NCBI GenBank assembly: GCA_033439265.1
Contig: JAVTVX010000001.1
Span: 13,844,608-13,908,607 of the forward strand
Direction: 5' to 3'
Length of the DNA stretch: 64,000 nt
From: Dillenia suffruticosa
Taxonomy: Eukaryota; Streptophyta; Magnoliopsida; Dilleniales; Dilleniaceae
The translations under genes were made by a program, and so were the position numbers. The notes below the pieces were generated by a model, which did not search any database, was not told the DNA's origin, and was given only the letters and a program-made list of their open reading frames with translations. This document shows, one piece after another, positions 45,974 through 58,530 of this stretch (position 1 is its first letter; every line of letters starts with the position of its first letter).

Positions 45974-48194
45974 ATAATTTTAAAATTCTTTAGTTTAAAC
46001 GAAAGGTCTCATTATTTTGGGTGTGATCATACCAACACAAATGCATGGCTTATTTATTTTGGGTACCTCGGAAGATCTCGTGTTGCACCCCTCGTTTGAA
46101 TTGTCGGTAAGAAACAAATTTGAAATAATTCTTGTTCCCATTCTAAAATTTTACCATTAAGTCCCTATAACTCAGTGGTAGAGCGTCAATCTTGTAAACT
46201 GAAGGTTTATAGTTGAATCCTTCATTGGGACAATAATATTGACATTCTTCGGTTTAAACGGAACGTCTCAGTATTTTGGTTGCGATTATACAAGAACTAA
46301 TCTATGGTTGACTTATTTTGTGTGCGATCATGCCAAACGATGAGAGACCTCTCCGGAAGCTTTTGTGTTGCACCTCTCCTTTGAATTGTCGATGAGAATC
46401 AAATTTGAAATGATTCTTGTTCTCGTTCTATGTTTTTTTTTCGATCAGCCCCTATAGCTCAATGGTAGAGCGTCAGTTTTGTAAACTGAAGGTCTATAGT
46501 TCAATCTTGCACTAATGCATGGCTATGTTATTTTGGGTATGATCATAGTAGCATGATGAGTGATCTTCTCGGAAGTTCTTGCATTTCACCTCTTGTTTGA
46601 ATTGTCAATGAGAATCAAATTTGAAATGATTTTTGTTCCCATTCTAGGTTTTTGTCAGTAAGAATTAAATTTAAAATGATTCTTGTCCCCATTCTAAACT
46701 TTTACCATTAAGCCCCCATAGCTCAGTAGTAGAGTGTCAGTCTTGTAAACTAAAGGTCTGTAGTTCGATCCTGTATTGTGGCAATAATTATGAAATTCTT
46801 TAGTTTAAACAGAAGGTCTCATTATTTTGGGTGCGATCATATCAGTACTAATACATGGCTTACTTATTTTGGGTACGATCATACTAGTACATTGAGTGCC
46901 CATCTAAGAAGTTCTCGTGCCGCACTCCTTATTTGAATTGTTGATGAGAATCAAATTTGAAATAATTCCTATTTCCATTTAAAATTTTTACCATTAAGCC
47001 CCTATAGCTCCATGGTAGAGTATCAATTTTGTAAACCGAAGGTACGCAGTTCAATCCTGCATGGGGGCAATAATTTTGAAATTTTTCGTTTTAAACGGAA
47101 GGTCTCATTATTTTGGTTGTGATTATACCAGCTCTAATACTTGGCTGACTTATTTTGGGTACTATCATACTAGCATGAAGTGCCCATCTCCAAAGTTTTC
47201 ATGCTTCTCCCCTTGTTTGAATTGTCGATGGGAATTGAATTTGAAATGATTCCTATTCCCATTTTAAGTTTTTATCGATAAGCGCCTATAGGTCAGTGGT
47301 AAAACATCAGTCTTGTAAACTTAAGTTTTGTAGTTCAACCCTGCTCTTATGCATGGCTGACTTTCTTTTGGGTATGATTATACCAGCACGATGAGTGACC
47401 TCCTTAGAAGTTCTCGTGATACACCTCTCATTTGAATTGTCGGTGAGAATCAAATTTGAAATGATTCTTGTTCCCATTCTAAGTTTTTATCGATAAGCAC
47501 CTATAGCTCAGTGGTAGAACATCAGTCTTGGAAACTGAATGTATGTAGTTCGATCCTGCGTGAGGGTAATAATTTTGAAATTCTTTAGTTTAAGCAGAAG
47601 GTCTCATTGTTTTGGGTGTAATCATACCAGCGCTAATGCATGATTGACTTATTTTAGGTACGATCATAGCAGTACGATGAGTGACCTTGTCGGAAGATCT
47701 CCTATTGCATCCATCGTTGAATTGTTGGTAAGAATCAGATTTGAAATGATTCTTGTTCCCCTTCTAATTTTTTACCATTAAGCTTTATAACTCAGTGGTA
47801 GAGCATCGGTCTTGTAAACTGAAGGTTTGTTATTTAATCCTGCATGGGGCAATAATTTTGAAATTCTTTAGTTTAAACGGAAGGTCTCATTATTTTGGGT
47901 GCGATTATACTAGTAGTATTGCATGGCTAACTTATTTTAGGTACGATCATACCAGCACGATAAGTGAACTCCTTGGAAGTTCTCATGTTGCACCCCTTGT
48001 TGGAATTGTTGATGATAATCAAATTTGAAATGATTTCTATTCTCATTCTAAGTTTTTATCTATAAGCCCCTATAGCTTAATGGTAGAGCGTCAATCTTGT
48101 AAACTAAAGGTCTATAGTTCTATCCTGCTTGGGGGCAATAACTTTGAAATTCTTTAGTTTATACGGAAGGTCTCATTATTTCGGGTACGATCAT

Positions 48195-48870
48195 ACCGAC
48201 ACTAATGCATGGGGGTAAAAACTTTGAAATTCATTAGTTTAAATGCAAGATCTCATCATTTTGGGTGTGATCATACCTGAACTAATGCATCTGTCAGAAC
48301 TCCGCAACTTATTTTGTATATGATCATACTAGCACTAATGCACCAGTCCATCAGAACTATGCAATTCAGTGTGCTTGCACATCTCATTTACAAAGAGTGA
48401 ACATTTTATATATTTTGGTTCATCATTCAAAGCGATGACAACATCGCCTTGGATGAGAGTTGTATTGGGATTGGTGACCTTCTGAAAAGATGCATCCATC
48501 AGAACTATGCAATTAAACGTGCTTGGATAAGAGTTGTACTTGGATAGGTGAGCATCTCGGAAGATGCATCCATCAGAACTTCTCAATTAAACGTGTTTGG
48601 ATGAGAATTGTATTAGGATAGGTGACTTTCTCAAAAGTTCTCGTGTTGCACCCCTCATTTACGAAGAGTGAACATTGTAGACAATTTGGGTCATCATTCA
48701 AAGTGATGACAACATAGCCTTGGATGAGAGTTGTATTAGGATTAGTGACCTTCTTGGAAGTTCTCATTTTGTGCCCCTTATTTATAAAGAGTAAGTGTTT
48801 TAGATATTTTGGATCATCATTCAAGATGACAACAATATAGATGAGTACGTGAATCATAAGTTTCAAGCTG
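48195..48870 (+). repeat. 5S-only zone R, copy 4
   Basis: Same plan as 7140-7860. A 5S 5' part at 48316-48388 (ATCATACTAGCACTAATGCA...TCAGAACTATGC) jumps to the 3' end region, then 5S nt ~35-104 pieces recur near 48450, 48520 and 48590, with a last piece at 48720-48790. Confidence 0.75.
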
Positions 48871-48874
48871 ATTG

Positions 48875-49372
48875 AATTCTAATTCTTATTCCTGATTGGT
48901 AATATAAAGAAAAAAAATTTGGGGTTAAAATTTTAAATCAGTTTATTTATATATATATATATATATATATTTAGTATTATGTTTCATTTATATTTAATTA
49001 CTAAAATAGGTTTACAATAATGAATTTAATTTGATGATTGAGTTGTATAACTTTCCATTTTTAATTTTTGGTTTAGTGTAAAATAAAAATATTAACAAAT
49101 ATATATACAAACATTATATCAACATTCTCTTATAAAGAAATTAAAATTTCAAGAAATAAAATGAATTATGTTATTATTTCAATACATGATTTCAGGGAAA
49201 TTTTTTTTTTTGATTCTTATAGGTTTCAATCCCTTTAATTCACGCCTCCTTTTTTTTATTTGAGAATTAAAACGATTTCAGTTAATGGATTTCTCCAAAT
49301 AAAAAAATCAACAATCAAAGAGGGGACGGGAATCTCATTTTCCATGACTTGACATAGAACACATTATTCTTG
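48875..49372. other. Remnant of the array flank, then unrecognised AT-rich DNA
   Basis: Positions 48885-49010 match 12249-12350 (word AAAATTTGGGGTTAAAATTT) and hold an (AT)n run at 48949-48970. From about 49010 to the CACTA element nothing is recognised. Confidence 0.5.
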
Positions 49373-50479
49373 CACTACTAGAAAATGAGTTTTCAGCGAC
49401 GGAAAAATCTATTGCCGAAAGTCTCTTTTCCGTCGCTGAAAGGTATTAGCGACGAATTTTTTCCGTCGTTAAATCTGTCGTAAAAAGTGACCCCGCTAAT
49501 TTTTAGCAACTGATTTTTTTTCCGTCTTAAATATTAGCATCGAATCAGCGATGGATTTATGATCTATCGCTGATTTGAGTTATGAAAAAAGTAAAAAAAA
49601 TACACATCCAACCACTCACCCCCTTCCCTTACATTTGCTGGAAGTGAGAATTGAACCTGCGTGCACAAGATGGTGTGAGAGCACTCTTGTCACTAAACCA
49701 AACAAGTTATTTACTTATATATATATTTTTTTACTTATTATCTATATTTCTTATTTCTTAATAATATTAAAATAATATAAAATTATAATTTATTATAAAA
49801 TAATAAAATAATTTTATTATTACTTAAAATAAAATAATAAAAAATTTTAAAAAATTAAATAAAATGATTCTTTGCAAAATAAAATAAAAATAATAAGAAT
49901 TATTAAATAAAATTAAAAATTAAAAAATAAAAAAAATTTATTATAAAATAAAAAAATAATTTTATTATTACTTAAAATAAAATAATAAAAAATTTGCAAA
50001 AATAAAATAATATTATTCTTTGCAAAATAAAAAAAAAATTAATAAGAATTATTAAATAAAATTAAAATTTAAAAAATTAAAAATAAAATTAAAAAAAAAT
50101 CCGTCGGTAATCCGTCGCTAATTGTCCGTCGGTAATCCGTTGCTAATTTTCTATCGCTAATCCGTCGCTAAAGGCTGTACGTATCTTTTTTTAATTGTTT
50201 TTTCCTTCACCAATTCACCAACGGAAGTTAGCGACGAAATATTTCCGTTGTTAAAAATTCCGTCGGTAATCCGTCGCTGATAATTTTATAATTTAAAAAA
50301 AAATTTTTTTTTAAGGTTTTTGCGACGGAAATATTTCTGTTGCTAATATCTGTCGCTAATCTATCGCTAATCTCTCGGTAAAAAATCCGACGTTAATCCG
50401 TCGTAAATCCATCGTTATTATCTACGGATATTTTTCCGTCGGTAATTTTTCGTCGCTGAAACTATGTTTTCTAGTAGTG
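49373..50479. mobile_element. Non-autonomous CACTA (En/Spm-type) DNA transposon
   Basis: The element is 1107 bp long, with terminal inverted repeats CACTACTAGAAAA (49373) and TTTTCTAGTAGTG (ending 50479) and a 3-bp target duplication TTG at 49370-49372 and 50480-50482, as expected for CACTA elements. Both ends carry dense subterminal repeats of the GCGACGGA / TCCGTCGCTAA type in both orientations, the usual transposase-binding zone. The middle is very AT-rich, has no transposase frame and holds a SINE-like piece. It needs a transposase in trans. The intact ends and target duplication suggest it is not very old. Confidence 0.88.
49585..49712 (-). mobile_element. SINE-like, tRNA-derived piece inside the CACTA element
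   Basis: On the minus strand an A-box-like TTTAGTGACAAGAG is followed by a B-box-like GCAGGTTCAATTC about 40 nt later, then a short body (GGGAAGGGGGTGAGTGG) and a T-rich end, the build of plant SINE heads. I see no clear target duplication, so the borders are approximate. Confidence 0.4.
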
Positions 50480-50545
50480 TTGTTAACAAATGGGTAACTC
50501 CTTCAGAGACCTTCTTAAAGAATAAAGCGAATATAAACATTTTAG

Positions 50546-50794
50546 ATATAATAGATTTACAAACACCAAATTCGTTTGGGTTGAGTGGTCAGAGGCACTT
50601 TACCCCCCTAACCAGAGGACTCAAGTTCGAGCCCTGGGAATGACAGTTCTCAAGTTCGAGTCTTAAAAATAATGAAAAAAGATTTATGAGAGTTAACCCA
50701 AAAAAATGAGATTTACAGTGCTCTAATAAGATTAGTCGGACAAATTCTGAATATCGATAATAAAAACAAAAAAAAATATAATGGATTTACAAAC
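50546..50794 (+). mobile_element. tRNA-derived SINE with 19-bp target-site duplication
   Basis: The element proper is about 50565-50775. It has a Pol III-type head with GGGTTGAGTGGTCAGAGG (box A region) and CTCAAGTTCGAGCC (box B), a body containing GAGAGTTAACCC, and a 3' end AATAAAAACAAAAAAAA. The flanks 50546-50564 and 50776-50794 match at 18 of 19 positions (ATATAATRGATTTACAAAC), which defines both borders. A related, older and unflanked relic is at 56430-56600. Confidence 0.8.
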
Positions 50795-51426
50795 GTTAAT
50801 GATATATACCAAAAGAAGACAATAGAACATTAATACCCATAATTCTATTAATCCCAAATAAAATATTAGATTCACTGATCACTTTATTCCATTGCTGGAG
50901 CCTTTGCCCCTCTTGGTGTCTCACGAACATCTACATATTCAAACATTTTAAATATTTGTAATTTTTATAGTTTCCTAATTTTTAGGGTTGTATTCCCTAT
51001 AAATATTTGTAATGTTTCATTATTTTGGAGATATCATGAATAATATTTCTTTTGAAGTAATAATTCACTTTTGAAAGTTCTAAGATTTTGTCTCTTTTAC
51101 AAACCTTATTGTTTTCCTACTATCTCTCCTGTGTTGCAAGTAAAAATATTTAAATTGTGCAAATTTAAACTGCTCTATTTTTTTTTTTTTTTTATAGTTT
51201 CCAAATAATTTTCATACCAAAATATCAAAAAAAGATTAATGATTTAATTTTTAAAATTTTGAAAATATAATTATATTTTATGTATGAAAATACATGAAAT
51301 AATATTTAAATGTTCTCAGAGGAATATATTTCCAAATTAGGCCCTTCACTCTATTCTCCGGAAGAAATTGAAGAGTATAAAAGGGCTCGGCAAAGGCAGC
51401 ATACGGGAGCCATGCTTTCCTTCTCC
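50795..51426. other. Unassigned; possible solo LTR fragment
   Basis: Positions 50880-51130 have a promoter-like CCCTATAAATATTTG and a TTGT-rich tail that recall the R/U5 part of a copia LTR, but no paired LTR or target duplication was found. At 51373 GAGTATAAAAGGGC looks like a TATA box upstream of segment C copy 4. Neither reading is secure. Confidence 0.3.
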
Positions 51427-51855
51427 ATTGCACCCTAATATGGATAAAATTAAATATATACTAGCCTTCTCAATGGATTCCTTTAGGGAGATGAGGTCCA
51501 ATTCATATCGATGTTCTCAAGAATTTTACACTTTGAATCATTTGTGATGCCAAAACTGCTTATACCCTGCATCTTACTCTTGAGAAAGAAAGACCCTTAA
51601 CAAAAGAAGAAAGCTTTCAGCATTGGACAGCTTCTTTGGAGTGAAAAACCATAGAGGAGTTGCTGGCCGAAACAGACATGCAGAAATAGGATTCAATCTT
51701 GCATTTGGCAAGTGTCACAGTTCCTATCAAATTTAGCCATATGTTGTCTGGGTGGAGGCCGCCTTTTGATTCTCCAGCTGCTCGCCACTCTATATTCGGA
51801 TATATGCACGTGTTAGTCTACAAGTAATTCTATGTTTTGTACTTAGAATGGAACC
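51427..51855 (+). repeat. Unidentified low-copy segment C, copy 4
   Basis: Homologue of 8440-8955, lacking about 60 bp near its start and having different upstream DNA. No family recognised. Confidence 0.45.
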
Positions 51856-53004
51856 TTAGCAGCTGGCAGCTGTAGCTATATTTTGTTGTTTTCGTCGCAC
51901 AAAATAAACTTAAGTACATATTTATAGAAAACAGTGTCTCCAAGCGTAGGATTCGCATTTGTTTCCAGTTGAATTTTGTTTTGCGGCGCAGAGCATTCAA
52001 TGTGTTGTGTGCGCGAGTGCGAGAGGTTTGTTCTGGTTGGTCGACACCCAATGGCGTTGCCCCAAGCCCATAGCTTCATGCTCCCTTTCACGTGCTTTCT
52101 TTTTGTATGTTTTGCTTCATCTTCTGGCCTCTTGACCACCTTTTTTCTCTTTCCTTTATGTTAATGGTGGAAATTCTTCAGAATGCCAATACATGTTAAA
52201 ACTATGATATCTTGAGCTATTTGTGCCCGAATTGGGTACCATTCTTGTGTATATCTATTTGGTATTTACCAAATTATTCTATCTTTCAAGAAAATCTCAT
52301 AACCAAAAATCAGACTTTCAAAAACCCTCTCACATGCGCAACCAGAAATCTCTACAACAATCATTCAAATCCCTACAATAGTTTCAGCTTTTTAGTTTTC
52401 TGCTACTTGTTTGATCATTCAATAGACATTTGATATATACCAAATTTTACTACTTCTCAAGGCAATCTCAAAGGTGGTAACTAGATTTCAGCTCTGTGCC
52501 ATCTCTACCACTCATCCAATTATTCGATAGTCATTTGGTATTTATCAAATTTTATTAATATTAGAGATTTTTATTAAATTTTATTAGAGATTTTTTTATT
52601 AATATTCTTTTTCAAATCTCTGTTGCTACTCTAAATAGATTCTTTTCATTACCATTCTTACAAGAGTATTTTATAGCTGCATTTACCAGTGTATTGTTGG
52701 CGAAATTCAATGCCCTTTCGTGGTATATCATTTTTTTTCAAATTCAAGTGATTTTCAGTATACTCTATTAATTTTGAGAAGATATTAAAAAATATTATAT
52801 ATCAAAATCAAATCAATTATTAAATAAATAAATAATTTATTTGATTTTAAAAATATTTGAATTTCTTTGTTTTCATATTTATAACAATAAGTGTTTTATA
52901 TAAATTTAATTTGTTATAATATTTTACTAAAATGATAAATTATTAGAAATTTATATTACCCTATTCTTTCCTGTCTTTAACGGATATAACAATATTGGCA
53001 ACTC
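51856..53004. repeat. Unidentified segment D, copy 4
   Basis: Homologue of 13196-14227 with an extra ~150 bp around 52600-52750. Its end (ATATTGGCAACTCAAAGG) runs into sequence not seen in the other copies. Confidence 0.5.
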
Positions 53005-53328
53005 AAAGGAACGCGTATTGAATTTGTTTTAAAACAGAACTTTTCATGTGTAGGCTATGCTTGAATTAGAATTAAATGAATCAAATTCGACTTTATCCTG
53101 AATATATGCCTATTTTTCTCAAATTGGGACCTCATATAATTTTTTTTAATACCGACTGATATTCAGATCCATACTTTAATTAATTCGATTCGAGTATTGT
53201 TGGACCAAATTTAGAGAGAATTCCAAATGTAGTCTTTTCTACTACTAAATTTTAAATTCGAAACTTGCTCTAGAGACCTAATACATATTAGGGCCTCGTA
53301 TTAGTAAATAAAGAAAATGCACTATTAC
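53005..53328. repeat. 324-bp direct repeat, left copy
   Basis: Matches 55726-56049 over the same length with few differences (from AAAGGAACGCGTATT to GCACTATTAC). It abuts the copia remnant. Confidence 0.8.
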
Positions 53329-55725
53329 CGTATTAGTCAATATGGTAAGTAGGTATCAATCGAATCCTTGAAGGGATCATTGGAGAGTAGTGAAAAGGAT
53401 TCTGAGATATTGCAAGGGAACTGTAGACCTCTGCTTGTGTTACGGAATATGTTATTTGTGTTTGATTGGATATTTAGACGTTGATTGGGGTGGTGATCTG
53501 GATAGACGCAAATCGACATCAGTTTTTATTGTCTTACTCAATAAATGGTACCATATCTTAGAGAAGCAAGAAGCAAATCTGTGTATTTCTATCTACGATA
53601 GAGACTGAGTTTGTGACATACTCAGTGGCAGTTCAAGAGAGGGTTTTGGTTTCAGAGATTTCTGGATGACTTAGAAGTTGTGACAGATAGTGGGAGGTCA
53701 GTAATAATTTGCAGTGATAATCAGGCCAGTATTGCCTAAACTGAAACCCTAAATATCATAGAAAGACCAAACACATTGATACTATATACCATTTTATAAG
53801 AGATATGACTAAGAAGGGTGTAGTAATGTTTAAATACATTTTTATACAGCATAATGGCTGATCCCTTTATCAAACCCATTGTGAGAGATTCCTCTGCGAG
53901 ACATGGAATCATTGAGTTTATATGTGATTTAACATTTCTCACTATGTACTGATTGTGATACTTATTGACATATATGACATATGTGCATTGTATATAGTCA
54001 CAAGTTGATTTCTTACACTAGTTTGTTGTCATATATTATGTAGTGTTGTGATAAAAGATGTGTCAGGCAGGCGTGGTTGATTTTTTCACACGAGTAACCA
54101 CCTCCAACTCTACGTGAGTGGAGATAAGACGGTTTCTAGCCGTAAGAGGTTTTGAAAGTGGTTTTGTTAGAATATAAGTCGCCCTACTACGTGTTCAGGA
54201 TGAGGTTATATGTGACATGACTGACATGGACATATCTATATCCATGTTGCCTGTGAGAAACTAGGTTGAGATATCAGATATCACTCGCATCAAGTGATAT
54301 CGTCTCTGAGATACTCTCTCTGAGATTTTTGGGATAAAGTCTTATGTAGACTGAGACCCATACCTGCACAGTGTTAAAAAAAATATGACATATGCCCTTT
54401 TTGAGAGATGAGAGAATAACACTGTGACACGTGTTTCATACCGCGTGTGATAAGACAATCAAGGGATAGTGAGAGCTATTATTTGAGACGATAGTATAGT
54501 TAAAGATCCTCGTTCCCACTGTGTGAGACCCGAGATCTATTGGATAGGATCTCTAGTAACCTTATGACTTTCGTCTGTCTCTTGATATTTTATTTTGGTA
54601 TTGCTACTTTAGCATGTCACCAAGAAATCATGATTGATTCGGTTCGGCGGTGTATGTTTAGGAATACAGTTAAGATAAGATTGAAAATTAGTAGTATGAA
54701 AGAAAGACAAATCAGCATTATATCATGAAGCTATATTCACAGGTCGATCTGTTATATTAATCCATATTGGGATTCAAAAATAATAGTGAATATACAGTCG
54801 AACAAATAATTAGGGATCACTTTCAATGAAGAAAGTGGCTTGATGGATATAATTGCGTTGAGTTTGGGGTATAACGAGTTCTTTTTGATACTAACGATGG
54901 CTTCTCGATCATCTTAACAGGTATATCGAGAAGTTTTTGATTGCACGTGTACTCGCTGGTCGCACGACATTCAATCCTGTATGAAAATCTAGTAGGGTGA
55001 TGTGAAAGATCACATAAGTTGTGATATGGTGATAGATGTAAAATGCGTTCGTGTGCAAGTGGGAGATGTTGAAAGTTATGCCCACGATGGGGTTTTTTTG
55101 GGATATTCAAATTATGTAGGGGTGTTATTGGGATAGCATCAAATTAATTTAAATTTGAATTTGAGTCATAATCTCCATAACTCCCATAAAACCCCAAAAA
55201 ATTTAACTTCCACGCCTTTCCTTTGTAATGAATGGTGTGTGCCATTCAATTTTTTTGATGATGTCCTGCGAAAAGATGAAGTAACAATGGTGAACAGGGA
55301 TTGCAATTTTTTTTGGGGAACAAGGGCACTCTCAGTAAGGAAAAACCAAAATAAAGAAAGTTGGGTGATTTAACTCCTTTCATAATGCAAACAAAAAAAT
55401 GGTGTTCTAAGAGAAAAAGATTTCCTTGTACATTCCCGAGAAGAAAAAGGTGGAATATTAGCATAGAGAACAATTGAGGGTTTAAGAAATTTTTGTGTAA
55501 GAAAATTCCTTTCGTTATTTGGGTCATTGGACTTTGGATTGAGGTGTCGTGAAAAGTAGTGGTGGTTCGTTTCGTGATCACTATCCTGACCGAACGATCC
55601 ATATAAGGGATTACGTGATTTCGGTAGATATATTGAAACCCTACATATTGAGATATTTATATTAAAATTTTAAACTTTTAATTTATACGATTCTGCATGC
55701 ACATATAGTATAATAAATCCTTCAC
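53329..55725 (+). mobile_element. Ty1/copia LTR retrotransposon fossil, 3' part
   Basis: Starts within the pol region (residues such as SRYQSNP and, at 53390, KRILRYCKGTVDLCL with GYLDVDWGGDLDRRKST, the RNase H part of copia pol). It continues through a long post-pol stretch to a purine-rich AAGTGGGAGAT-like tract at ~55057 and one LTR starting TGTTGAAAG at 55067. No 5' LTR, gag, protease or integrase is seen. It is a broken partial copy with several breaks. With only one LTR it cannot be dated. It is flanked by 324-bp direct repeats of local DNA rather than by a short target duplication. Confidence 0.78.
55067..55725 (+). repeat. 3' LTR of the copia fossil
   Basis: Begins TGTTGAAAGTTATGCCC directly after the purine-rich tract; the end is placed at the junction with the right 324-bp repeat (near CCTTCACA). 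Short frames inside it are not meaningful. Confidence 0.6.
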
Positions 55726-56049
55726 AAAGTAACGAGTATTTAATTTGTTTTAAAACAGAACTTTTCATTTTGTAGGCTATGCTTGAATTATAATTAAATG
55801 AATCAAATTCGACTTTAACCTGAATACATGCCTATTTTTCTCAAAGTGGGACCTCATATATATTTTTTAATATCAACTGATATTCGGATCCATATTTTAA
55901 TTAATTCGATTCGAGTATTGTTGGACCCAATTTAGAGAGAGTTCCAAACGTAGTCTTTTCTACTATTAAATTTTAAATTCAAAACTTGCTCTAGAGACTT
56001 AATACATATTAGGGCCTCGTATTAGTAAATAAAGAAAACGCACTATTAC
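55726..56049. repeat. 324-bp direct repeat, right copy
   Basis: Partner of 53005-53328. It continues into AT-rich DNA without further similarity to the left side. Confidence 0.8.
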
Positions 56050-56647
56050 ATCTAAATTATTTATTAAAATATATTTCATATTTTCTGATACCTACCGTCA
56101 CTAAACTCAAGATGAAATTGGTTTGAGATTGGGTTTGGTTTCATCTTCCCCACCGAGCGCTTGAATTTTCATTACTTGACTGCAACACAATGGGTTGAAT
56201 AAGCAATGTCAACATCCATAGTGTCGGTGTCCATTACTATTGCTAAAGGAGCAACTCTCCATTGAATTTTACTTTTGTACCCAAGTTAAAGTTAACGAAA
56301 ATTCTAATTTTAGTGTTAAAGAAGAAACAAAATTACATTTTAGGGTCTTTCTACAATAATTTTTAGTTAGGAGGGTTTAACCGACTGTGTTGATATTTTA
56401 CTAGTATAGTACCAACGACTTATGAGTTTAATGACAGAACACAAAATTTCGTTAGTCAAAATCTCGAATTCAAATTTTAAAAATGAAAAAAATAAACGTC
56501 AAGAGAGTTAACTTTTAAATTGGATTTTACAACTACTTGAATTATATTAATCGAATTTTTAAATATCAGTAGTCAAGTACGAAAAAAATATTTTACTAAT
56601 ATGGTACTATTTTTGTATTAGATCCGACTAAAAACTATATTGTTCAG
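56050..56647. other. Intergenic DNA with an old SINE relic
   Basis: No gene seen. About 56430-56600 resembles the SINE at 50565-50775 in its body (TTCAAATTTTAAAAATGAAAA, then AGAGAGTTAAC, ATTTTAC and ATCGAAT in the same order), but it is decayed and has no visible target duplication. Confidence 0.45.
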
Positions 56648-58046
56648 GATGACGATTTTAAAGTTGCTATATTAAACTACAATTCAGAGCTTTTGTCTGT
56701 CTTTAGAGGAGGTGCGTCTAATAAACTATAATCTTGATGACATTTGTAAGATTAAGGGAACCAAAATTTAGAAAATTTTCCTTCTCAATAACATAATTAA
56801 AATTTTTTCTTATTTCGCTTGTGACAATGGTTGTATGCACGTGTTTAATTTAGCGGGTTCAAGTATTGTTTCGGCATGCCATCACATATTACAAAATACT
56901 GATCCACAATTCTAACTTTAAGCTGATTATTTTTATAATTATCAGTGAAAAATTTGACTTGGATTAACTCTTAAACTATAGTTAATCAATATAAAATATA
57001 ATACAATGAGTTATAATTCAACTGATATCGTTATCTTTTTTTAGAGATTTCGAGTTTGAGTCTTTGTAATGTAAAATATATATATATAGAATACAACATC
57101 ACAATCACAAATTCCACAAATATATGACTTCTAATGCTTAATCGATTTTTAATTTTTACATATTATGTTTTAAATTTTGGGTTGAACGATGTGAAATTTA
57201 AAATCTCTTGATACAAATGATTAACTTCGTAAATGTGTGAACTTGAATGTAAACCCGTCAAAATTAAATTAAACTTCATTGTGAGTTTGACTGTAATTAG
57301 ATACTAAATAAGAAATTAACTCCAATTTTACTTTTAAATACTTGTCTCAAATCATATTTAATCAGTTTTAAAATAATTACTCTTGTTTAATCACATTTAA
57401 AATAATTACTAAATATCGATAATTTATAAAAAGACAAGTGAAATAATACAAAATATCATATTGAACAAAGATGAAAAGAGAGATAGAAAGAAGAGCTAAC
57501 CCAACAAAGTCATTACTATGCAAAATGAATTTACAAGTTGCATATGGAATTTTGACAATATTCAAAAAATAATGTTTGAAAAAAAAAAAAAGTCTGGTGG
57601 CACATTCACATTCATAGGGACTTGCTGACATGGCTTCCCTTTCTTATCATGTGTTGTCTGATTTCTTTTATTTCTTTTACTTTTATTTCCTTGAAGTACA
57701 AGGAGTCTTAGTGAAAAGTCTTTGCCTCCAAATTGAACTAACATAAATACTTTAGACATATTATGGAATTTTGACTTTTGAATTGAAAAATCTTCAGGTT
57801 TTACTAATGTTGCACTCTCACGTCTCGACCATAGTCATCACGTACCTCAGCTTTGTTTTACTGCAGCAGCTATTATTATGGAATTGCCACATTTTTTTAC
57901 ATTTTTCTTTCTGTAAATTTCAAGACCAGTGCATGGTAAAGTTTGGGTTAATTCGGCGACAGTGTTTAATTTGAAGAAAATGGATTTTTATTTTTAAAAA
58001 TGAGGACTAATATTCTATTTTTAGCAAGTTTGTTTGTCTAGTATGT

Positions 58047-58530
58047 ATAATGCTTGGGTTTCGGACATAATCGATATATTTATTCGGACATATTTCAAAA
58101 AGTAGTTCAAAACATATTTCAGTTACTGGAATAAAAATTAGAGAGTCGATAGAAAATAAATACAGCATTAAAAATTTAAAGAAGTTATTTGACTGTAATT
58201 AAACTTTAAAAATATTTTTAAATACTATTTAAAATTTTACTTTTTTAAGAAAATTTTTATGGTTTTGACATATTATCAATTTAATAAACTATTGATCTTA
58301 TATATCATTTTATCAAAATTATTGCAAAGTGTGCTTCCTTTTCTTTTTCTTAAGTAACAAATTCATATATTATGTGAATATTTATTCTATGAAAATTAGG
58401 AATATTTTAATGTGATATTCGACCGAAACAAACATAGAAAAGGAAGGAAATTTGGAAAGGTAGCAAATCATAAATGCAATTTTCTAAATATATGATATGT
58501 TTCTCTAACATTTAATCTAAGTACTCGTTT
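58047..58530. repeat. Left array flank L, copy 4
   Basis: Homologue of 1681-2200, preceded by U1 (56648-58046) as at the window start. Confidence 0.75.

Larger units (their letters stand above)
42831..48195 (+). repeat. tRNA-Thr/5S composite tandem array, block E (20 units)
   Basis: Twenty tRNA-like units at about 42990, 43202, 43520, 43792, 44069, 44353, 44567, 44853, 45136, 45345, 45629, 45902, 46161, 46448, 46712, 46998, 47282, 47497, 47782 and 48066. The order of monomer types (short, full, T-arm-less, anticodon-deleted, full...) parallels block A, so E and A derive from one ancestral block, but they have diverged more than A and F. The best units are 44567 and 45902. Short fused monomers are at 42990, 44353, 45136, 46448 and 47282. 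Confidence 0.85.

Noticed and set aside
50880-51130. A solo copia LTR.
   Set aside because: Only a promoter-like word and tail composition suggest it; there are no defined ends or target duplication, so it is kept only as a low-confidence note.
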